Positions 1-15,072 of a stretch of DNA of 64,000 nt are shown piece after piece. This DNA comes from Taeniopygia guttata (Eukaryota > Chordata > Aves > Passeriformes > Estrildidae). The stretch lies in assembly GCF_048771995.1 (NCBI RefSeq), contig NC_133024.1, positions 91,854,501 to 91,918,500 on the forward strand. The letters run 5' to 3'. A program made the position numbers and the translations under genes. How positions within the stretch are numbered: position 1 is the stretch's first letter; every line of letters starts with the position of its first letter. The notes under the pieces are model-generated. The model was not told the DNA's origin. It saw nothing but the letters and a program-made list of their open reading frames with translations, and did no database searches.

Positions 1-449
1 CTGGGGTCACATGCAGCACAGTCAGTGGCTTTCTAAGAGTCAGGTAAAGTGCTTATGAGTTTAAGTAGCACAGACATTTTTATAAAAGACTTTCATCCCT
101 GCCTGCCCTCCTCCCACACCCAATCTGCATAAGTCTCAAAACTCAGTGAGAAAATTTAACATGTTAGAAAGTAATAGTACAATTAATCTTTCTCAGAAAC
201 TTTTCAGTTCCTGTTTGGTTATTACACTCCACCTATGCATATCCCTCCTAATTAAACATTTATCCATCCTAGTTTAACTGTAGCTTCTCATTTGCTCTCC
301 TAAATGTGAAGTTCAGTGTTATGCATTGCTGGATCTCCATCCTGGAGGAAAAGTTAAAGGATTTACAGATGAGGGCTTAGTGACTGATGCAATGGACAAA
401 ACAAAAGTCGAGTTGGAAAGGAACACTGAGGATGATGTTATCATAATGA
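1..449. other. Intergenic, nothing recognised
   Basis: AT-rich unique sequence. A 77-codon frame opens at 326 but runs into the LTR-like element and shows no family features. Confidence 0.6.
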
Positions 450-1150
450 TGCCTTGGACTGGCTTTCTAGAACAGAGGCTAGACAGAGTTCAGAGACTAA
501 AATGGGTGTTTATTAAAGGCCTTCAACTGATACACCTTGGACAGTCAAAAGCCTCCTAGAGACTACACCAAAGATGGGCAATGGTCATGGGTTTTTTAGA
601 CAGATATAAGTTTGGACTATTTGCATGTCAGAGGTTAACTGTCCAATTACAGCCTCAGTTGCAGGCACACAGTTTGTGCTAGTTGGGAGTGGGGCTGGGC
701 TGAGCCTCGGCCCCATTGGGCACAGCTGTGAGCAGCAGGTGAGCAGCACTGACAGCAATGAGCCATGGAGTGCCCAGGGGCACTGACCAACCACCAAAGG
801 GAGCAGAGGGCACACAGGTGCAGTGCATGAACATGAGAGGTGGAAAATGTACTGCAGAACAATAAAGGGCTGATGCTTGAATCCTTCCCTGATGTCAGTT
901 GTACCCCCCGCCATGACATCAGGTATTGAAGTCATATTCCCTGGTTTGCTTTCATCCCCCCAATTCACTTTTGTTTATAATTTTGGAGCCTGAGTCAGAG
1001 GATCTCCTTGGTTCTCAGGCCTGGAAGGATTGTTTTGTCTGACTAAAATGTGAAGAGAGCTTACTAACACTCCATATGGAGTTCAGAGTTATACACTAAT
1101 GCAGTACAGGGTCTGAAAAAACATAAGTGCTAGAAACTTAAGACATCAAT
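450..1150 (-). mobile_element. Degraded LTR-like element
   Basis: The segment has a GC-rich centre (about 640-800). On the minus strand it has a TTTAATAAA signal near 510, as expected of an LTR polyadenylation region. Phrases such as 'cagaggctagacagagttcagag' and 'gcttactaacactccatatgga' resemble passerine LTRs I recall, but I cannot align them here. No retroviral coding sequence is visible. Ends are approximate. Confidence 0.4.
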
Positions 1151-4100
1151 AGTGATAAGTCAAAGCCATGTCTGCAGCAACACTGTGTACACATGTCAGT
1201 GCCTCTTGCTAAGGCCAGAGAAGAGGACTTTGAGGCAGCCAGGATAACAGCACAGACTACTGCTTTATCTGTAAGAATGGAAAACAGAAGGCACAAGACT
1301 AAATGGGAATGAGCTCTGAGGCCAAAGAGAGAGATGATGGTGGAGTGCCTCCAGATAAATGAGCTTTCTTTCCTTGTCTCTTATATGATATGTGTTCATA
1401 TTGTGAGCTTGCATGTAAGATCACTGAAAAAAATCATTATGTTCACATTAATGAATTATGTTCTTCATTGCTTCAGCAGTTAAGAGGATAATGACAAGAG
1501 ACATGAGTGGGACCTTTCTGAGCTGTAACTAACTAGTGAAGAGAAGTATAAGTGAGGAGATCTAAATAAGCCCTTTCAACTCTGATGCTCAGTGAGCTCC
1601 TTCAGCTTGAGCCCACCTTGGGTGCTGAACTCCCTCGGAGTACTGCCTAAACTTCTCAGACAATTCAAAGCTAATGACAGCTGCCTAGTACCAACTGAGC
1701 AGCGCTTCCAGGGTGGCTTATTCTCTTCCATGGAGCAGCTGCAGACAGCAGTAAGACATGCCCTTTGCCTTCTCTTATGGATGAGCAAACAGTCCTTGGA
1801 AGCAGCAGGGCAGGGGGCTGAGTCTAAGCACAGCAGCCATGCTCAGCTGTGCCATCCCCACCAGTAAATCAGAGCCCATAATGCTTGCTGCCTATGGGGA
1901 AACAGCATCTTTTTGCTTCCACTCTTTTTACTGAAACACGACTTCTTGTGAGCTCACTTTGTGGATTAATACCTTCTTATAACAGAAGAAGGCCCTTGTA
2001 TTGTTGACCAAGTTCTTATTCACAACAGTTCTCAAGATACCTACTCCTAGCATTTTTATCAAATGGGAGGAAAAGAAAATAATTAATGCCCATAATTCCT
2101 GCTATTTATTTCTAAAAGCAATAGTACAAAAAAAAAAAAAAAAAAAATGGTTCTTCAGTGAAAAGTAAGTTACAGCAGATTTCAATTTGTGAATGTCTTA
2201 GCTCACTCTCTCTCAGGGGAGAGGGTTTTTAGCATTCCTGCTTTTGTAAAACAAAATGCACTGATGAGCCAAGAGGCTTAAAACATACAAAAGAATACTG
2301 ATTTTTTTTCCATTATTCTCTTTGAAGAAGTATTATCATCTTCAAGAAGCATCTAGCAAACCCACTGATCACAGTTGCACTCCACCGTCCCTACCCTCTC
2401 ATCTATTCTAGCATTCAGTGTTCACAACACTTAACTTCCTTAAGCAAATGGAATTCTTTTTATGGAAAAATGGAAAGTTCTTCTGTATTGATTAGTAAGT
2501 CAGTTAAATTGGAAATTCTTCTGCCAACTGACCTCATTTTAAATCCAAGGCATGGAGGTTTTGCTTCATCTTTCACCACTGTTTATTTAAGAATGGCTTA
2601 TTCTGTCAGTTCCAGTGAGGCTTTCTTGTCTAACTCCAGTGAAAGTGAGAAAAAACCCCACAGGCTTACTGAGTCTGAAGGCTTGTGCAAACAATGCAAC
2701 CCTAGATGACGATTCATGCCATTTTTAAATATACATCTATAAATGTATACACACAGACAGAAAAATATACACAGCAAGCTCTTAAAAAGGGCTGGGGTAA
2801 AATTGCATTTCAGTAAAATCCAGGTTAAAAAAGCCTGACTTAATAAAACTTGTTCTGATAATATCCAGCTTTAGTATTTTCCTTATTATACATATTTTGA
2901 AAGTACTTTTCAGAAGGTCTAATTAAAGACACTATAGAGCTCCTGCATGCAGGCCCCAGACCAACTCATGCGTCTCCCCCATGTAGGACTTGGGGCATTC
3001 ATAGGTTTGTCACTGTTATGCAGACATCTTCATACAGCTACTGATATCCTTTACTGTTTAAAAATAATGAAAATATTTCTAAGAAAGACACTTTCTGGTG
3101 GCATGCTCAGTTATGTCCCTTCTCTCACTGTTCTTTAAGAATCTAGCTTGATCAATCTGTTGGCTCAGGTTGCAAAGCTGACTTAAGAGTTCTTCCTTTC
3201 CCCACCTTTGGCTGCTCACCACTATTGTGAACAGCAGGTCACTGCCCCCTCAGCAGTGCTGAAGCAACAGTTGCATCTGAAATAATCTAAGATCTATTTT
3301 CAGAGACCTTTATAAATTAGTGGGGTTTTTTTGTTGTTTTAGGTTTTAAAACCCAGTTCAGTGGCTGGCTCACCTTCATAGAATTAAACCAGCACAACTG
3401 AGGAAGTGATTGGTTAGAGCTATGGGGCAAGAAAAAGCAGCAAATGCAGGAACCTCTTAAATCAGCTGCCACCTGAAAAAAAAAAGTTCCTATAGCTACA
3501 TCGTTGTGTGATGTGCTGGGGGAGTAGAGGAGTATTTTTATGAATATAACTGCAGTGATTCATGTGTTTGGTGTTCTGGAATGTGTTGAGCATATGGTAT
3601 TGCAGGCTTTATGTAAGTGACCTTGCAAGTTTGTATTTTTAAATCTATTATGGAGAAACTAATGAATAGGTTCTGATTTCTCCTTCCTACTGGGATAAAT
3701 CCTGAACTTCTGGTAAGCATATTCTTTGGGGCAGAACCCACAACTATTCCTGTAGGACTAGCATTTCTTTCATCCCAATGGAAAGAGGAGCTCTCCACAA
3801 CATCTCCTGGGTGATTTTTGCTCTTAGCATATGTTATCTTGTTGGTTTGGTTTTGGTTTTTTTTGTTGTTGCTTTTTTTTTTTTTAAATTTTTTTCCTGT
3901 GGGAAGAAATTATGTGAGCCATGTTAGCAATAAAGAGATATACTGCATACAAAGTCCTAACATTTTCCAACAGCACAAATAAACTAGGAATTGTTTTACT
4001 GTTCTTGTTCCTTGACAGATGTAAGGCTATGATGATACCAGTGAGTGACAGGCTACCAGGGAGCATTACTCACCCCAGAAAGTCCCTCACCCTTGGTGCT

Positions 4101-7100
4101 TTGCTGGTGGATATCTCCACTGTGGTCTTTTGGCCTGGCCTCCTGTGGGTGATGTGATGAAGGAAAGAACGTGGTCTGGATCTATAACTTAGCTTGTTGA
4201 CCAGCTCAATAAAACCCCTCACACCCAGGCAACAGTTTTTACACAGTAAAAGGGCTGACGCCCGAGGCCCAGCTTAATCTTTCTTCTGAGTTTTAGTTTA
4301 GCAGCAGATACCCAGTGTGCCATGGCACAAAACATGAGGACCATAAAGGTGCTAATGCTAATGACATACTGTAGGCAAATACATTTCCTCTGTATTGCAG
4401 TGAAATTCCTCGACTAGGTGCTTAATGATGATGTACTGTGCTTAACTGGCTTATGAACAGTGTCCTAAAGATGTGATAACTGTATTTTTTCATTATAATA
4501 GTTAATTCTAAATATAACATCAAATGGTGCTGAAGTCTTTTAGGTAAAAGGCCTCAATTAACACTTTGTGGAGTTCTGGTCTGCCTTTGGTTTCATATGC
4601 AGGGCCTCAGATGCAAAAATTGATCAGAATAGCTCTTTCAAACTAATTATTCTGCTGAGCCATTCTTCAGGCACTCATCCAAAATGTAAATGAGCATGTT
4701 CCAGAATAATTACTGTACTCACAAAGCAGGGTAAATATCCCAAGAAGAAATAATTTCTATTCCAAATTAGGCTCCTTTTATAAAGGAGTCATTTGGCAAT
4801 ACTGGAATAGCAAGGAAGTATGGAGAGTGTGTGAAGATTTTGATTACTCATATAATTCTGCTGTCAATAACTTCTCTAAAAAGTCATAGATTTCTACATT
4901 TGTAAAGCCATTTGGAGTGTGTGAGGTTTCTACAAGCACATCTACAAAGTTAGATGGTTATGTCAGATATATTTGTACCAAGTAAAAAATAAATTGAGTT
5001 TGAGTTCCCAATTTCCATATTTACTATGGAGATAGGGCTTTTTTAATAGTTTGACTACAGCACATCCAATGTAACAAACTAGTTTACTTGCTTGAATGAT
5101 AAATTGACTAAGGCCCCATTTAGTTGAACGTTTATTTTTGTGGCAGAGTGTGTTCCCATGTCATATCTCCCCATCTGTATGCTCTCCCATTCTACAGCTG
5201 CACAGTGAACCAGGATGAGTAACTGGTAACCTAGTAAAACACTCAGAAAAAATACACCTTTTTAATCTGTACTAATTCTTCAGTCCACTTTGGGGACCTT
5301 GTTTGTTGCCTCACACAGTTGAACCACACACGGTGTACAATGGGAAATGAAAGGCAGACTGGAGATAGCAACCCATCTTCCTTCTATTTTGTTGGAGCTT
5401 TCCACTGCTTTATGTAAGTGTTGGAAACTTTCTGCTGTTAAAGGTGGTAATGAATAATTTACAAATCAAAGATGAGCGAAAGTGTGTGTATATCCAGCAG
5501 CTGTCAATCAATCCAAAGGCTCAGTTGTGAAACTGGGTCATATTCCTTCACTACCTTTCAGTATATATATTAATTAGTGTTGTTATTAAAACTATGTTAG
5601 TCTTTATTTTTTTTTTTTCCTTATAAGACCCTGTGCTAACTTCTCAATATTCTAGCTTATTTTCCCAAAGGCCTCTCAGAATTTGGTTCAGGTCTCTACA
5701 AGTAGCATGGCCAGCTTGAAGTTATAACATTACAGTTCTAATTATTTGCATGCAAAATTAAAATGCAAGAGGATAATTATGCCAAAAAATGTTCTCTTGT
5801 CTAGACAAAACCTTTTAAGGTTGTCAGGATGGGGAAAGGCATCTGCATTTGTCTCCAAGACATTCTGCACTCCTACCATGCAGAACAAGCACCCTGAGGA
5901 CAATGCCTCTGAGACAAGGCAGACATAATGATTATCCCCACATACGCACTAGGAACATTGTTTTTTGACACTGTCAGGCTGACTACTCGTGTAAGGCCAA
6001 CACATGTAAGGCCAACGTGCTCTGGCTTGTGCTGGCTTTACTTCATACTTAATTTTTGCATCAAAAATGACTGTTGATTATGAATCAGTTTTCTTCAACC
6101 AGGCCAAATATTTCAATTGAGAACCAGTCTAGAAATACATGGATATATCAGGTCCAGCCCCACTGTAAATCAAATCTTTAGAGAAGCCTTTAAGATAGAA
6201 CAGTGAAAAGAACCCTGAAGATGTCTTCTCAAAGGCATCTGGCTAATTAAGGAGCTGAAATTCAAACAGCTACAACCTTAGGAAGTGTTTTGTGAATGTT
6301 GGTGCACATCTTTGTGCATGTGCCAAATTTTTGAATGTATAGTTCTTCCATTGCCAGAGATATGAATGTGAAAGTGTCTAATATATAAGCCTTGAGCCAA
6401 GCATAAATGAGACAACCAAAAATATCTGGCTAACCTACGACACTTTTTGATATTTCTCTCCAGAAGACATCTATAAGGAACTATATTTTAGGACCAAGGC
6501 TTTTTATCGTTCCTAAAGTGTTAGCAGGAAGACCACAGTAAAAAGCCAGGCCAATAAATCATTATGAAAAATCGTTACTGAGCAGACACAGAAGCCAAAT
6601 TAAAAATAGGACTATCATCACTTTATTAAGAGTCATATTTTTTAAAATGCCCATAGGACAGTGATTCTCTTACTTTGCTCTAGGACTGAATCCTGGTTCT
6701 GCACAGAGTTATTCCCAGGCAAGCACACACAAACACTTACAGATGGCTTTATTTTAATATGTACACATACCCTGAACAGCAGAAACTGTACATGCCATAT
6801 CTTGTGAAACACATGCTGTCCACAAGCTTAAGCAGAGTGCCCAGGAATGTGAGTACAGGCTGTGCAGGTACTGCCGTGACTGTGAGATACCATGAACTGG
6901 GTCAGTGATGGGTGGCCATGGTCCAGGGGACAGGGTCACACAACTGACATGTGCATGTGGCCCTGTGAAAGGGGCATCGCAGGGCACTGCAAGTCACATG
7001 CTGGGAGGTGCTGCTGCTCTGGGAGAGCCCCTGTGGAGACACAATGACAACTGAGTAACTAAATAATTGGCTCCTTTCCAACTAATGAATGCCAAATGCC

Positions 7101-10100
7101 ACCTGTAGCCTGAAGTAGAAGAGTAACCAGGGCACTGTCCTCTACATGCATCATGTTGGCTTGTGCAGGCAAAACATTAGCTGTGTACAAACACAGGGCA
7201 GACAATTTCTGACCTTTAAATCATACCAGAAGACTTTGGTCCTGCTCTGTCTTTATGTAGAGAGTTCTCGAAGGGAAAAGATAACCCTCTGCCCCATAGC
7301 ACTTTGAGACCATGAACTTTTTAACAGCTGTCTGAATGTGACCCAAAGTGATGAGACATTAGATTATCTAGTACGCAGGACTGCATTCTGAAGAGAATGA
7401 GGTAGAATTCTAAGTTGAATTCATCCTATGAGGATGAGACATCAGTAATAGTAGACAAAAAGACTGAGATTGTACCTAGGAATCAAGGATTTCCCGGTGA
7501 GATAGTGGGGCTGGAAGACAGGGGTGTTAATTGCTCTTGTTTATTTGGTGGCCATCTAACCTGTTTCTTACAACAATGAGTGGGTCTTACTGTTATCTCA
7601 TATTTGCTGTGCTGTTCATTGTTACACTTTCACAAAACTGGTCAACAGTAAACATTATAGAAACTTCCTGCTCTATGATAGGAGTCATAAGGAGGCACTA
7701 TTACAAGTTGGGCTAAGATGTGAGACAGGATTTAGGGATCAGAACCCCTAAAAATTCAAATGTACATGACCAAGCCTGCAGTTTTAGATTGCCATTTAGC
7801 TGCTGCCTTGACTTGAAAGCATGGAAAGCTTTGCTCCTGTTTCCAGAACAATTTCTATATGTCAACCCATGGCTATTTTATTTAAAACAGTGGACTAAAG
7901 GGACTGGAATCCACAAATACTCTCTTGTGCCTTCAACAATAGGCCAAAGAGTAATTCTTCTGTCTGTATTACATACTCGTCTCTAGTCCTTCCACTTCTG
8001 CTGTAGCCCCTGCTTTCCCTCTTCACAGTGGGGTAAAGAAAAGGTAGATTGTGATCTTAGTGGAGACCAGTAGCAACAACTTCTGGAAAAAAGCCCCTGA
8101 AGTAATCTGACAGAATCCCAACTTGGCTTAGGGAGCTGAGAAAGGATAGACCTTTCTTCTCCCCAACACTCACACACATTTAGTAGGACAAAAGTCTTAG
8201 CCTGAACCCCAAGCAACTAGTGGGAAAAGCTAGGGGAGGAGTTGGGCTGTAGAAATGATTGCAGTACACTTGCCTAGACAAACACATAAAAATTAAATGG
8301 GAGAATCAACTGTGCTGATCGAAAGGCTGTAGAGAAATCCAGAAATACTGGTATGATAGCAGGATTTTCTCAGCATTAATTGTCCCCAAGCAGGTATGTC
8401 ATAACAAAAACCAGGTGAAAGTTTAACTCCATCAAAAGCTGAAGATGGGGAAAAGTTCTATGACACAATCATCTCAGAAATTCTGCCTACCAGCACTTGC
8501 ATTGAAAAGAAAAAGGACAAATGTGAGCTTGGGATGCTCAAGAAATACCATTGTTTGACTACCTTTGAATTTGCTTTATCCCTTCATTTCAATCCTGTTG
8601 GAGCAGATGAGGCACAAACTTCCTTGGATTCCTTGAGGAAAGAAGACGTCACAAGTGTTTGCGATGCTTGCATGGGGGAACACATGGTAAGGCGGAAAGC
8701 TGGAGCACAGCCACCCAAGGAGTACTTTTGCAGGTGCTGTGCAAGCAGTATCACATCACTGCCAGAGCAGCACATGCCTCAGGGCAGTCTAGTTCAGGCC
8801 CTTTACCCACAGCCCCTTCCACCAATCTTCTTCCCTTGCCCTTCATGGGGGATGAAGAGCCCTGGGTCTGCAGGGATTACCTCAAGGGGTAGTCTGGAGA
8901 CGATATCAAATTGTGTTGCTTCTGCTTTCTCTCACAGCTGTTGTGCCTTGTTCCTCTTCTTGCTTCCAAGCCAACAGCAGCCTCACCTGTTGTCAGTATT
9001 AAGGCTCTCAAGCTCTTTAAGCTCTTTGCTGAAAGATGCTCCCCAAGTGTCAGATCCAATCGTGCCTGAGCCACACTAGTGAAGGTGCAACCCCAATAAT
9101 AGTATGCAGAAATTATACTGAAGTGATAAATACTTCAATGATTAATCATTAGTCATATGATTTGCTGTGATTAACCAAACTAGAATAGCACTGCTATCCT
9201 GATTCAGGCTCTGAAAGGAAGTAAGCTGATTGCTGCAGCATCTAAAGGCTGGCAGCTGCCCCATGGCCAGCCCTGCCTGGGTTTCAGGGGGCTCTGTCCA
9301 TTTGTCCTGCCTTTGGACTGCATTGCTGACACTTTGGCACACCATTTCCTGGGAATTTCTGGAGACAGACCCTAGGATCTGTCATTTCTAGACTGTAAGG
9401 TAACCCAGTGTCCAGAGAAACCTGGAGCCAAACTTACTCTCAGTAGTAATGTGTTTGCTAACAGTTTTCCAAACAGCGTTACTGCAGGTATTTTTACTGT
9501 ACACTCTGCTATCAGTGGGCATCTCCCACAAAGCCAATAGAGACCTGGTGAGTGCAATGACACTGCTAATGACTGATCAGTGGAACTGAGAGACAAGTTA
9601 TAATGGCACCACCCTTTCAGAAAACAGCAGCAGCAAATTTGGCTGTTGCTTTCTGACACTTCAGTGTGTGGATCCTGCTAACTACTGAGATTGGTAGGGA
9701 ATTGAATCCCATCATTAGCTGGACTACAAGTCCACCTTTTCCTTCACTAGTTGCAGCAGCCTCAAGTCTCAAACTTCTGTAAAAAACATGGGAAGATCCT
9801 TGAAGGCCAAGTTGTGAGCAGTTAAAATGCTGCAATGCATGTGTGTATTTAAATACGTGTGTGTATGTATGAAAATGTGCCTGTGGTGGGGACAATTATA
9901 TCAGCACAGTAACAGGAAAATAGATGGCCTTTATTGTTTGAGTACAAGCAGTTCTTTAAGTAATTGCAGAGTTGTGTAACAGCATGGAAATTTAAAGCTG
10001 AGCTCTGTTTGCTCTAACCAATGCAAGGCTGGCACCCTGTCAGTTCTGACTCAAGCAGCACATTGTAACACTTCAGCCTATGGAGCTGTGTGTCACAAGG

Positions 10101-13100
10101 AGAATTATTTCGTACTCCATTCTCTTACTTATGGATGGAGCAGAGCACAGGCAGCAGAATGGATTTTTTTTTTTCCTGGTGAATTGTGGGTTTCTATTTG
10201 CTTTCACTGGAATGCTTTGTAATAGAATAGACTGCCAGACTGGCTTTCTTACAAAATCACCTTACATGAGTAACACTGCTGTTTCTAGAGAGGAAATATG
10301 CTTTACACAGTACTCTCTACTGTAAGCATTGGTGAGGTAATGAGGTCATAGAAATGAAAAAAATTTAGAGATTTAAGGATTTAAATTTCACTCTTGACCA
10401 ATGTGAAGAAAATAACTCCCCCTATCTTTCTTTCTGCTTTTCTGCAGAGAGGTCTGCAGTCACTCTTAGTGAACACCCCTGAAGAAGCAATAGAACTGAA
10501 GCAGCTGTGATTTCATCCTCATTTTACCTCTGTGAAGTATTATTGCCCAGACCTTTATAAAGCTTTGTGATAGTCCAAAACTTGTAACACTAGCAGTTTA
10601 CACTGTTGTGTTTGGGGGTTTTTTTGGTCAGATTCTATTTAAATCTTTATTTTCAGAAATAGCAAGCATCTCATGTTAACTTTTGCCCTGAATAACAAAT
10701 GTTTTTTATTCATTCATGTATTGTCATAATTTTAAAATCTCTTTTCCTCTCTTATGTTGTGACATACAATACTCATGTATGTCATAACTGGCTGCTTAAT
10801 TTGGTGTTCAGTTCAGAAAACAGTTAACTCTTTTTTCCCCTCAAGAGTAGCTGAATAGGCTACTCCTCCTTTCCTCTCCCTGTGTTCTGACAAAGGCACT
10901 TTCTCTCTCTTTCTTCAATGTAGCTCCCTTCTCTGATAGATGGGAAGAAGAAGATGGGATGAAAAAGATGGGAATGAAAGAAATACTTTGTGACTTCTCT
11001 CTTGCTGAAGTACTTGAAGAAACATTCTGTGGGTAGTGATTTCTGTAACCCTGTGTAATCATTCACCAGATTCCACTTCACCTAGGGAAATCTTCCAAGC
11101 AGCAACAGAAGGAGACATGCCAAACTACAGAGCTTGTCATGGGCATCAAGAAACAAGTAGTCTTATCCAAAAGTGCTTTCAACTAAATGTTAGGCTCCTT
11201 CTGTTTTTAAATTCATTATGCATCATTGCCCACATTCATACAGAAATCTTATTCTCTGAAGGCCTGAAATCTTAAATCTCCTTGAAGTAGACCTGCATGC
11301 AAAAGGGACAGGTGTTACCTTTGACAGTGGAATTTCTGGATCGTTTGGGTACTGTAGATATTTTTGTGTAAGAGTTACAGCAATAAAGGAGGTTACGCTC
11401 TACTTCAGGCTGTCAACAGTATAGAAGAAAAACAAGGCTAAGATAAAAACCATAATTCTCTGTACTTTGGAAAACACTGAAAGAATTGGACATTTTCAGT
11501 GTGCCACAGTGTTTTTGAATATTGTTCTGATGCACTGCTTTATAGTCCCAAGTAAGTAATACTACAGGTAAATGATGCCAGAAATTAAAGTCAGATTTCT
11601 TATGGGAATGTTTGATAAACATGGATTATTTGCACTACCAGTCCCACAGAATTATGTTTCAGAGGATATTTTAAAAACTGACTTCAAATAATTTTTAAGT
11701 GGTTGTTGCCACCTGTGATAATATGTAAGAGTCTCTCAGTCACAAAACATCCTGAAACTTATTAAGAGTTCAATATATTGACTTCAGCTGAAGACTGTTT
11801 GAATCTTGGCTTTGACTTACATTTAGAAATAGATTTAGCTGGGAAGTGGCCATTGTTCCAGCTGCACACTGCTCAAAGTTCAACCATAATAACAAAGAAG
11901 TTTAAATGGGATTGACATCCGATCCTCCAGTGCTATAATTTCCAGCGTGATATATAGCTGTATGATTAGCATTCACATGGCCACACTGATGCCTACCAGT
12001 TTCTGTTTATGGCTGTAGGACAAATTGTAAACAGGTAATTCAGATATCTGTCCTGCTCAGCCCCTGCTGGGAGATGGATGGGACAGTTGTGAGTGCTGCC
12101 TCAGCCATCCCAGCTGCACTGGCCAGTGAGCCCAAGACAGTGCTTACAGCAGTGCTGCAAGTTTATTGGAGCTGGAGGAGTCCATGTGTGTTTCTACAAG
12201 CTCCGTTCAGAGATTGAGTTCCCAGACAGGCAAGTAGATAAGTCCCAGTTGGTCTAGAATTAGGGTTGGCAGTATATTTCAGAGTCCTAATTGGTAAAAT
12301 CATTGCATCAAAGATGCTGATTAAAACAAAATAAAACAACCCCCCCCCCAAAAAAAAAAAACAAGTAGAAAAGTAAGAAAAGAAACAGTGAAATATTTGA
12401 CAACAACTGATGGTGCAGGTGACTCAGGTGCTTCTCCTGCTTCTTTTTTCTTTTCCTAGAGAGTCCTGTTCAGGCTGTAAGATAGCTCTGGGCTATGTCC
12501 TTTCAAATCACACCTACCAGTCATTCCTTCCTCACTTATTCATTGTCTCATCACTCATCTGCTCCCATCTATCCATTTGCTAATGTCATTCACTACCTAC
12601 TTAAAAATTACTTTTCATTCACTTACTGAATGAAGGACTCAGATAGCTCAAGGAGTTTTATCTTCAGTTTTAAACTTATTTTTCTTGCACTCAGGAAGAC
12701 TTCCTCCTAGAAGTGAATGTGCAGAAACCCGGGGAACTTAGAAGGAGCTTACTCCTAGCACAGTTTTCACTCCCCAGAAATGTCATATAGCTTTTGACCT
12801 TCTCTATTTTCCTCCCTGCTGCCATTAGAACATAAGAAACTCCAGAGGAGCAGGATGAACTTCTCTGCTTCCACAAGAAGCACTCGAGAATTTCTCACTC
12901 ACCACATTTACAGAGCATGTGCTGAGCTCTGAAATGCACCAGACTTAATTTATCACCAAGGCTGGTCACAAAAATAAATCACACCATTTTTAATTAATCA
13001 TGTTTGAGCTTAAATACTTTCTGCAGTTTGTACCCTGGTCTAAATTATTTTACAGGCAAACCCCCAAGCCTTCAAAATGAAATGTTTAGACTTTGAAATC

Positions 13101-14815
13101 TGACATCAACATTTTTGATGAGGAGAGTTCCAAAGTATCTCTTGTCACAAAGAAATTTCTAGTACTTAACTGACTCCACAATTCCAAAACTTTAGATAAT
13201 ACTTCAGCTTACAGAGCTTTGTAAATTTGTGCTTCTCTCACACATTATACATTTCCCTTACATATAGAAGATTCTCAGTTTTTATTAGAAGTTTCCTAGC
13301 CATCATCATTATTAAAAATGCCCAATGCTATAAAATATGCATAAATGCAAAGAACTACATATCTATCACAAGTAAAATTTGATGTTTAAGCCAATCGTAT
13401 TCATTTTTTCTTGATTCTTGACTTCTGTGTTTGGAAACACTATATAAAAACTCACTAAAATTTTACATTTTCTTCTAATAACCTTGAAATCTTACTTTTT
13501 TTTTTTTTTTTTCTGCTTCTAGGTACAAAAAACTTTTCAAATCTGTGAAAATCTCAGTTGTAACTCACCTTTCTTCACCTCATTTCCTAGTGAGATTAAT
13601 TTTTTTTTTTTTTTCATATCTTGCTTCCAGAGGACTTACCTGAATAAAATAAACAGGTCAGCAAAAATATTATTTGACTACATATTTGAGCTCAAGAGAA
13701 ATTTTCTTGGAGATTTAAGACAGTGAGAGACAATATCTTGACAATTTTATTTTGCTTTGCATGTGAGGACTGCAGTATTTTACCAGAAGCAGGTAAATCA
13801 CAGGTTGAAACTTTGAGGCATTGAAAAATTTGAGCAGACATTGTCACAGGAGCCATGTAGGAGGCTGTGGAGCAGCATCCCTCTGAACCTGAGCTCAGCA
13901 CCTCTCTGGGCTCAGGCAGCAGAGAGGGAGGTCATTTTTAGCTCTCCAAGGGAGCTCCTGGCTGCTGGGGAGAGCTGGAGCAGGAGCCTGGCTCTGCTCC
14001 CTGGCTGGGCTCACACAATGGGCCCAGGAGGGCTCTGCCAGCTCCCCGCTGGTGTCTGGCTGCTGGCAGATGTAAACAGCTCCTTAGCTGGAGGGTGACC
14101 ATGGTGTTCAAAGCCAACACACATACACACACAATGAATATTTTTACTCCCTCATATAAATTGTTAGACATTTGCTGCCAATTATTTGCTAGAAGTTAAA
14201 GCTTAAAAGCTTTCTGCAGTTCTTTTCTAGCTTTATTCCTCCTCCCCCTCCCCTCATAAAAAAAAGAAAAAAGTTATCAATCTTCTTTTGTCTCTGAGCA
14301 TTTCACAGTTTACTATTAATTAAGGTAATATCTGGCTGCTGGTACTTTGTTTATATGACAGGAAGAAAATTTTTGTCTCCCCAGGCAAATGTTCTACTTC
14401 TCCTGTTAGCAAAAGGGGACCTGATCCCCTAAAGGCAGGAGTTCTTCTGACCTACCTTATCTCAGCCCTCAGGATGAGCACAGCTGGCATATTGCTGCTA
14501 CCAGGAGCCTTGTCTGAGACAAGAACTGCAGGAATAGGACAAAGTTTGTCCAAAAAGTGAAGAGACAAATACACTTCTTTGGCACCTCTGTTGAAGCCTA
14601 AGGGCATTAAGCGCTACATGAAATCCAAAGTGCTGATTGACATTTTGCTGCTTGTACAATTGGACATTAGCCAGGACAGGAATCTGGCACTCAGTTTCCA
14701 CTTCCTACAGGAAACAGGGAAAAAACCTTTAATTTAATAGAACATTTCTCACTTACTGCTACCTTTCCCGGTTGAAAGAATCTCTTACACTCTGTCCTAG
14801 AAACACTTCACACAC
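1151..14815. other. Gene-free flank, mostly unique AT-rich DNA
   Basis: I find no coding exon, tRNA or intact mobile element. Apart from the A20 run at 2128 there are T- and A-rich runs near 3,870, 13,500 and 13,600, and a C-run/A-run near 12,341-12,361. Slightly GC-richer patches lie at about 6,830-7,030, 8,690-8,900 and 13,850-14,100. The 181-codon frame at 8534-9079 is low-complexity at its C-terminus and matches no family I know. A 14-base perfect palindrome, AATGATTAATCATT, lies at 9137-9150. Confidence 0.6.
2128..2147 (+). repeat. Poly-A tract (20 bases)
   Basis: An unbroken A run. No retroposed gene or target-site duplication is obvious upstream of it. Confidence 0.9.
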
Positions 14816-15072
14816 AAAATCACACAGAGTGACTAGGTTGGAAAAGACCTTCAAGATCACCAAGTCCAACCTGTGTCCTAACACTTCAACTAAAACATGG
14901 CACTGGGTGCCACATCCAGTCTTTTCTTAAACACATCCAGGGATGGTGACTCACCACCTCCCAGGGCAGGCCATTCCAATATTTTATCACTCTTTTTGTG
15001 AAAAACTTCTTCTTAATATCCAACCTATATTTCCCCTGACACAGTTTGAGACTGTGTCCTCTTGTTCTGACA
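14816..15072 (-). mobile_element. CR1 LINE 3' fragment
   Basis: The + strand shows the reverse-complement CR1 tail: a 'gactaggttggaaaagacc...aagatcaccaagtccaacc' start, then 'ccagggatggtgactcaccacctcccagggcaggcc' and 'tgtgtcctcttgttctg'. The CR1 3' end lies at the left. It is a 5'-truncated copy without ORF2. Confidence 0.9.

Noticed and set aside
8534..9079. 181-codon frame
   Set aside because: No recognisable motif, low-complexity Ser/Leu end, other frames open alongside and no splice or promoter context. Most likely chance.
9137..9150. 14-bp palindrome AATGATTAATCATT
   Set aside because: Short and AT-rich, so expected by chance in a window of this size; no supporting context.
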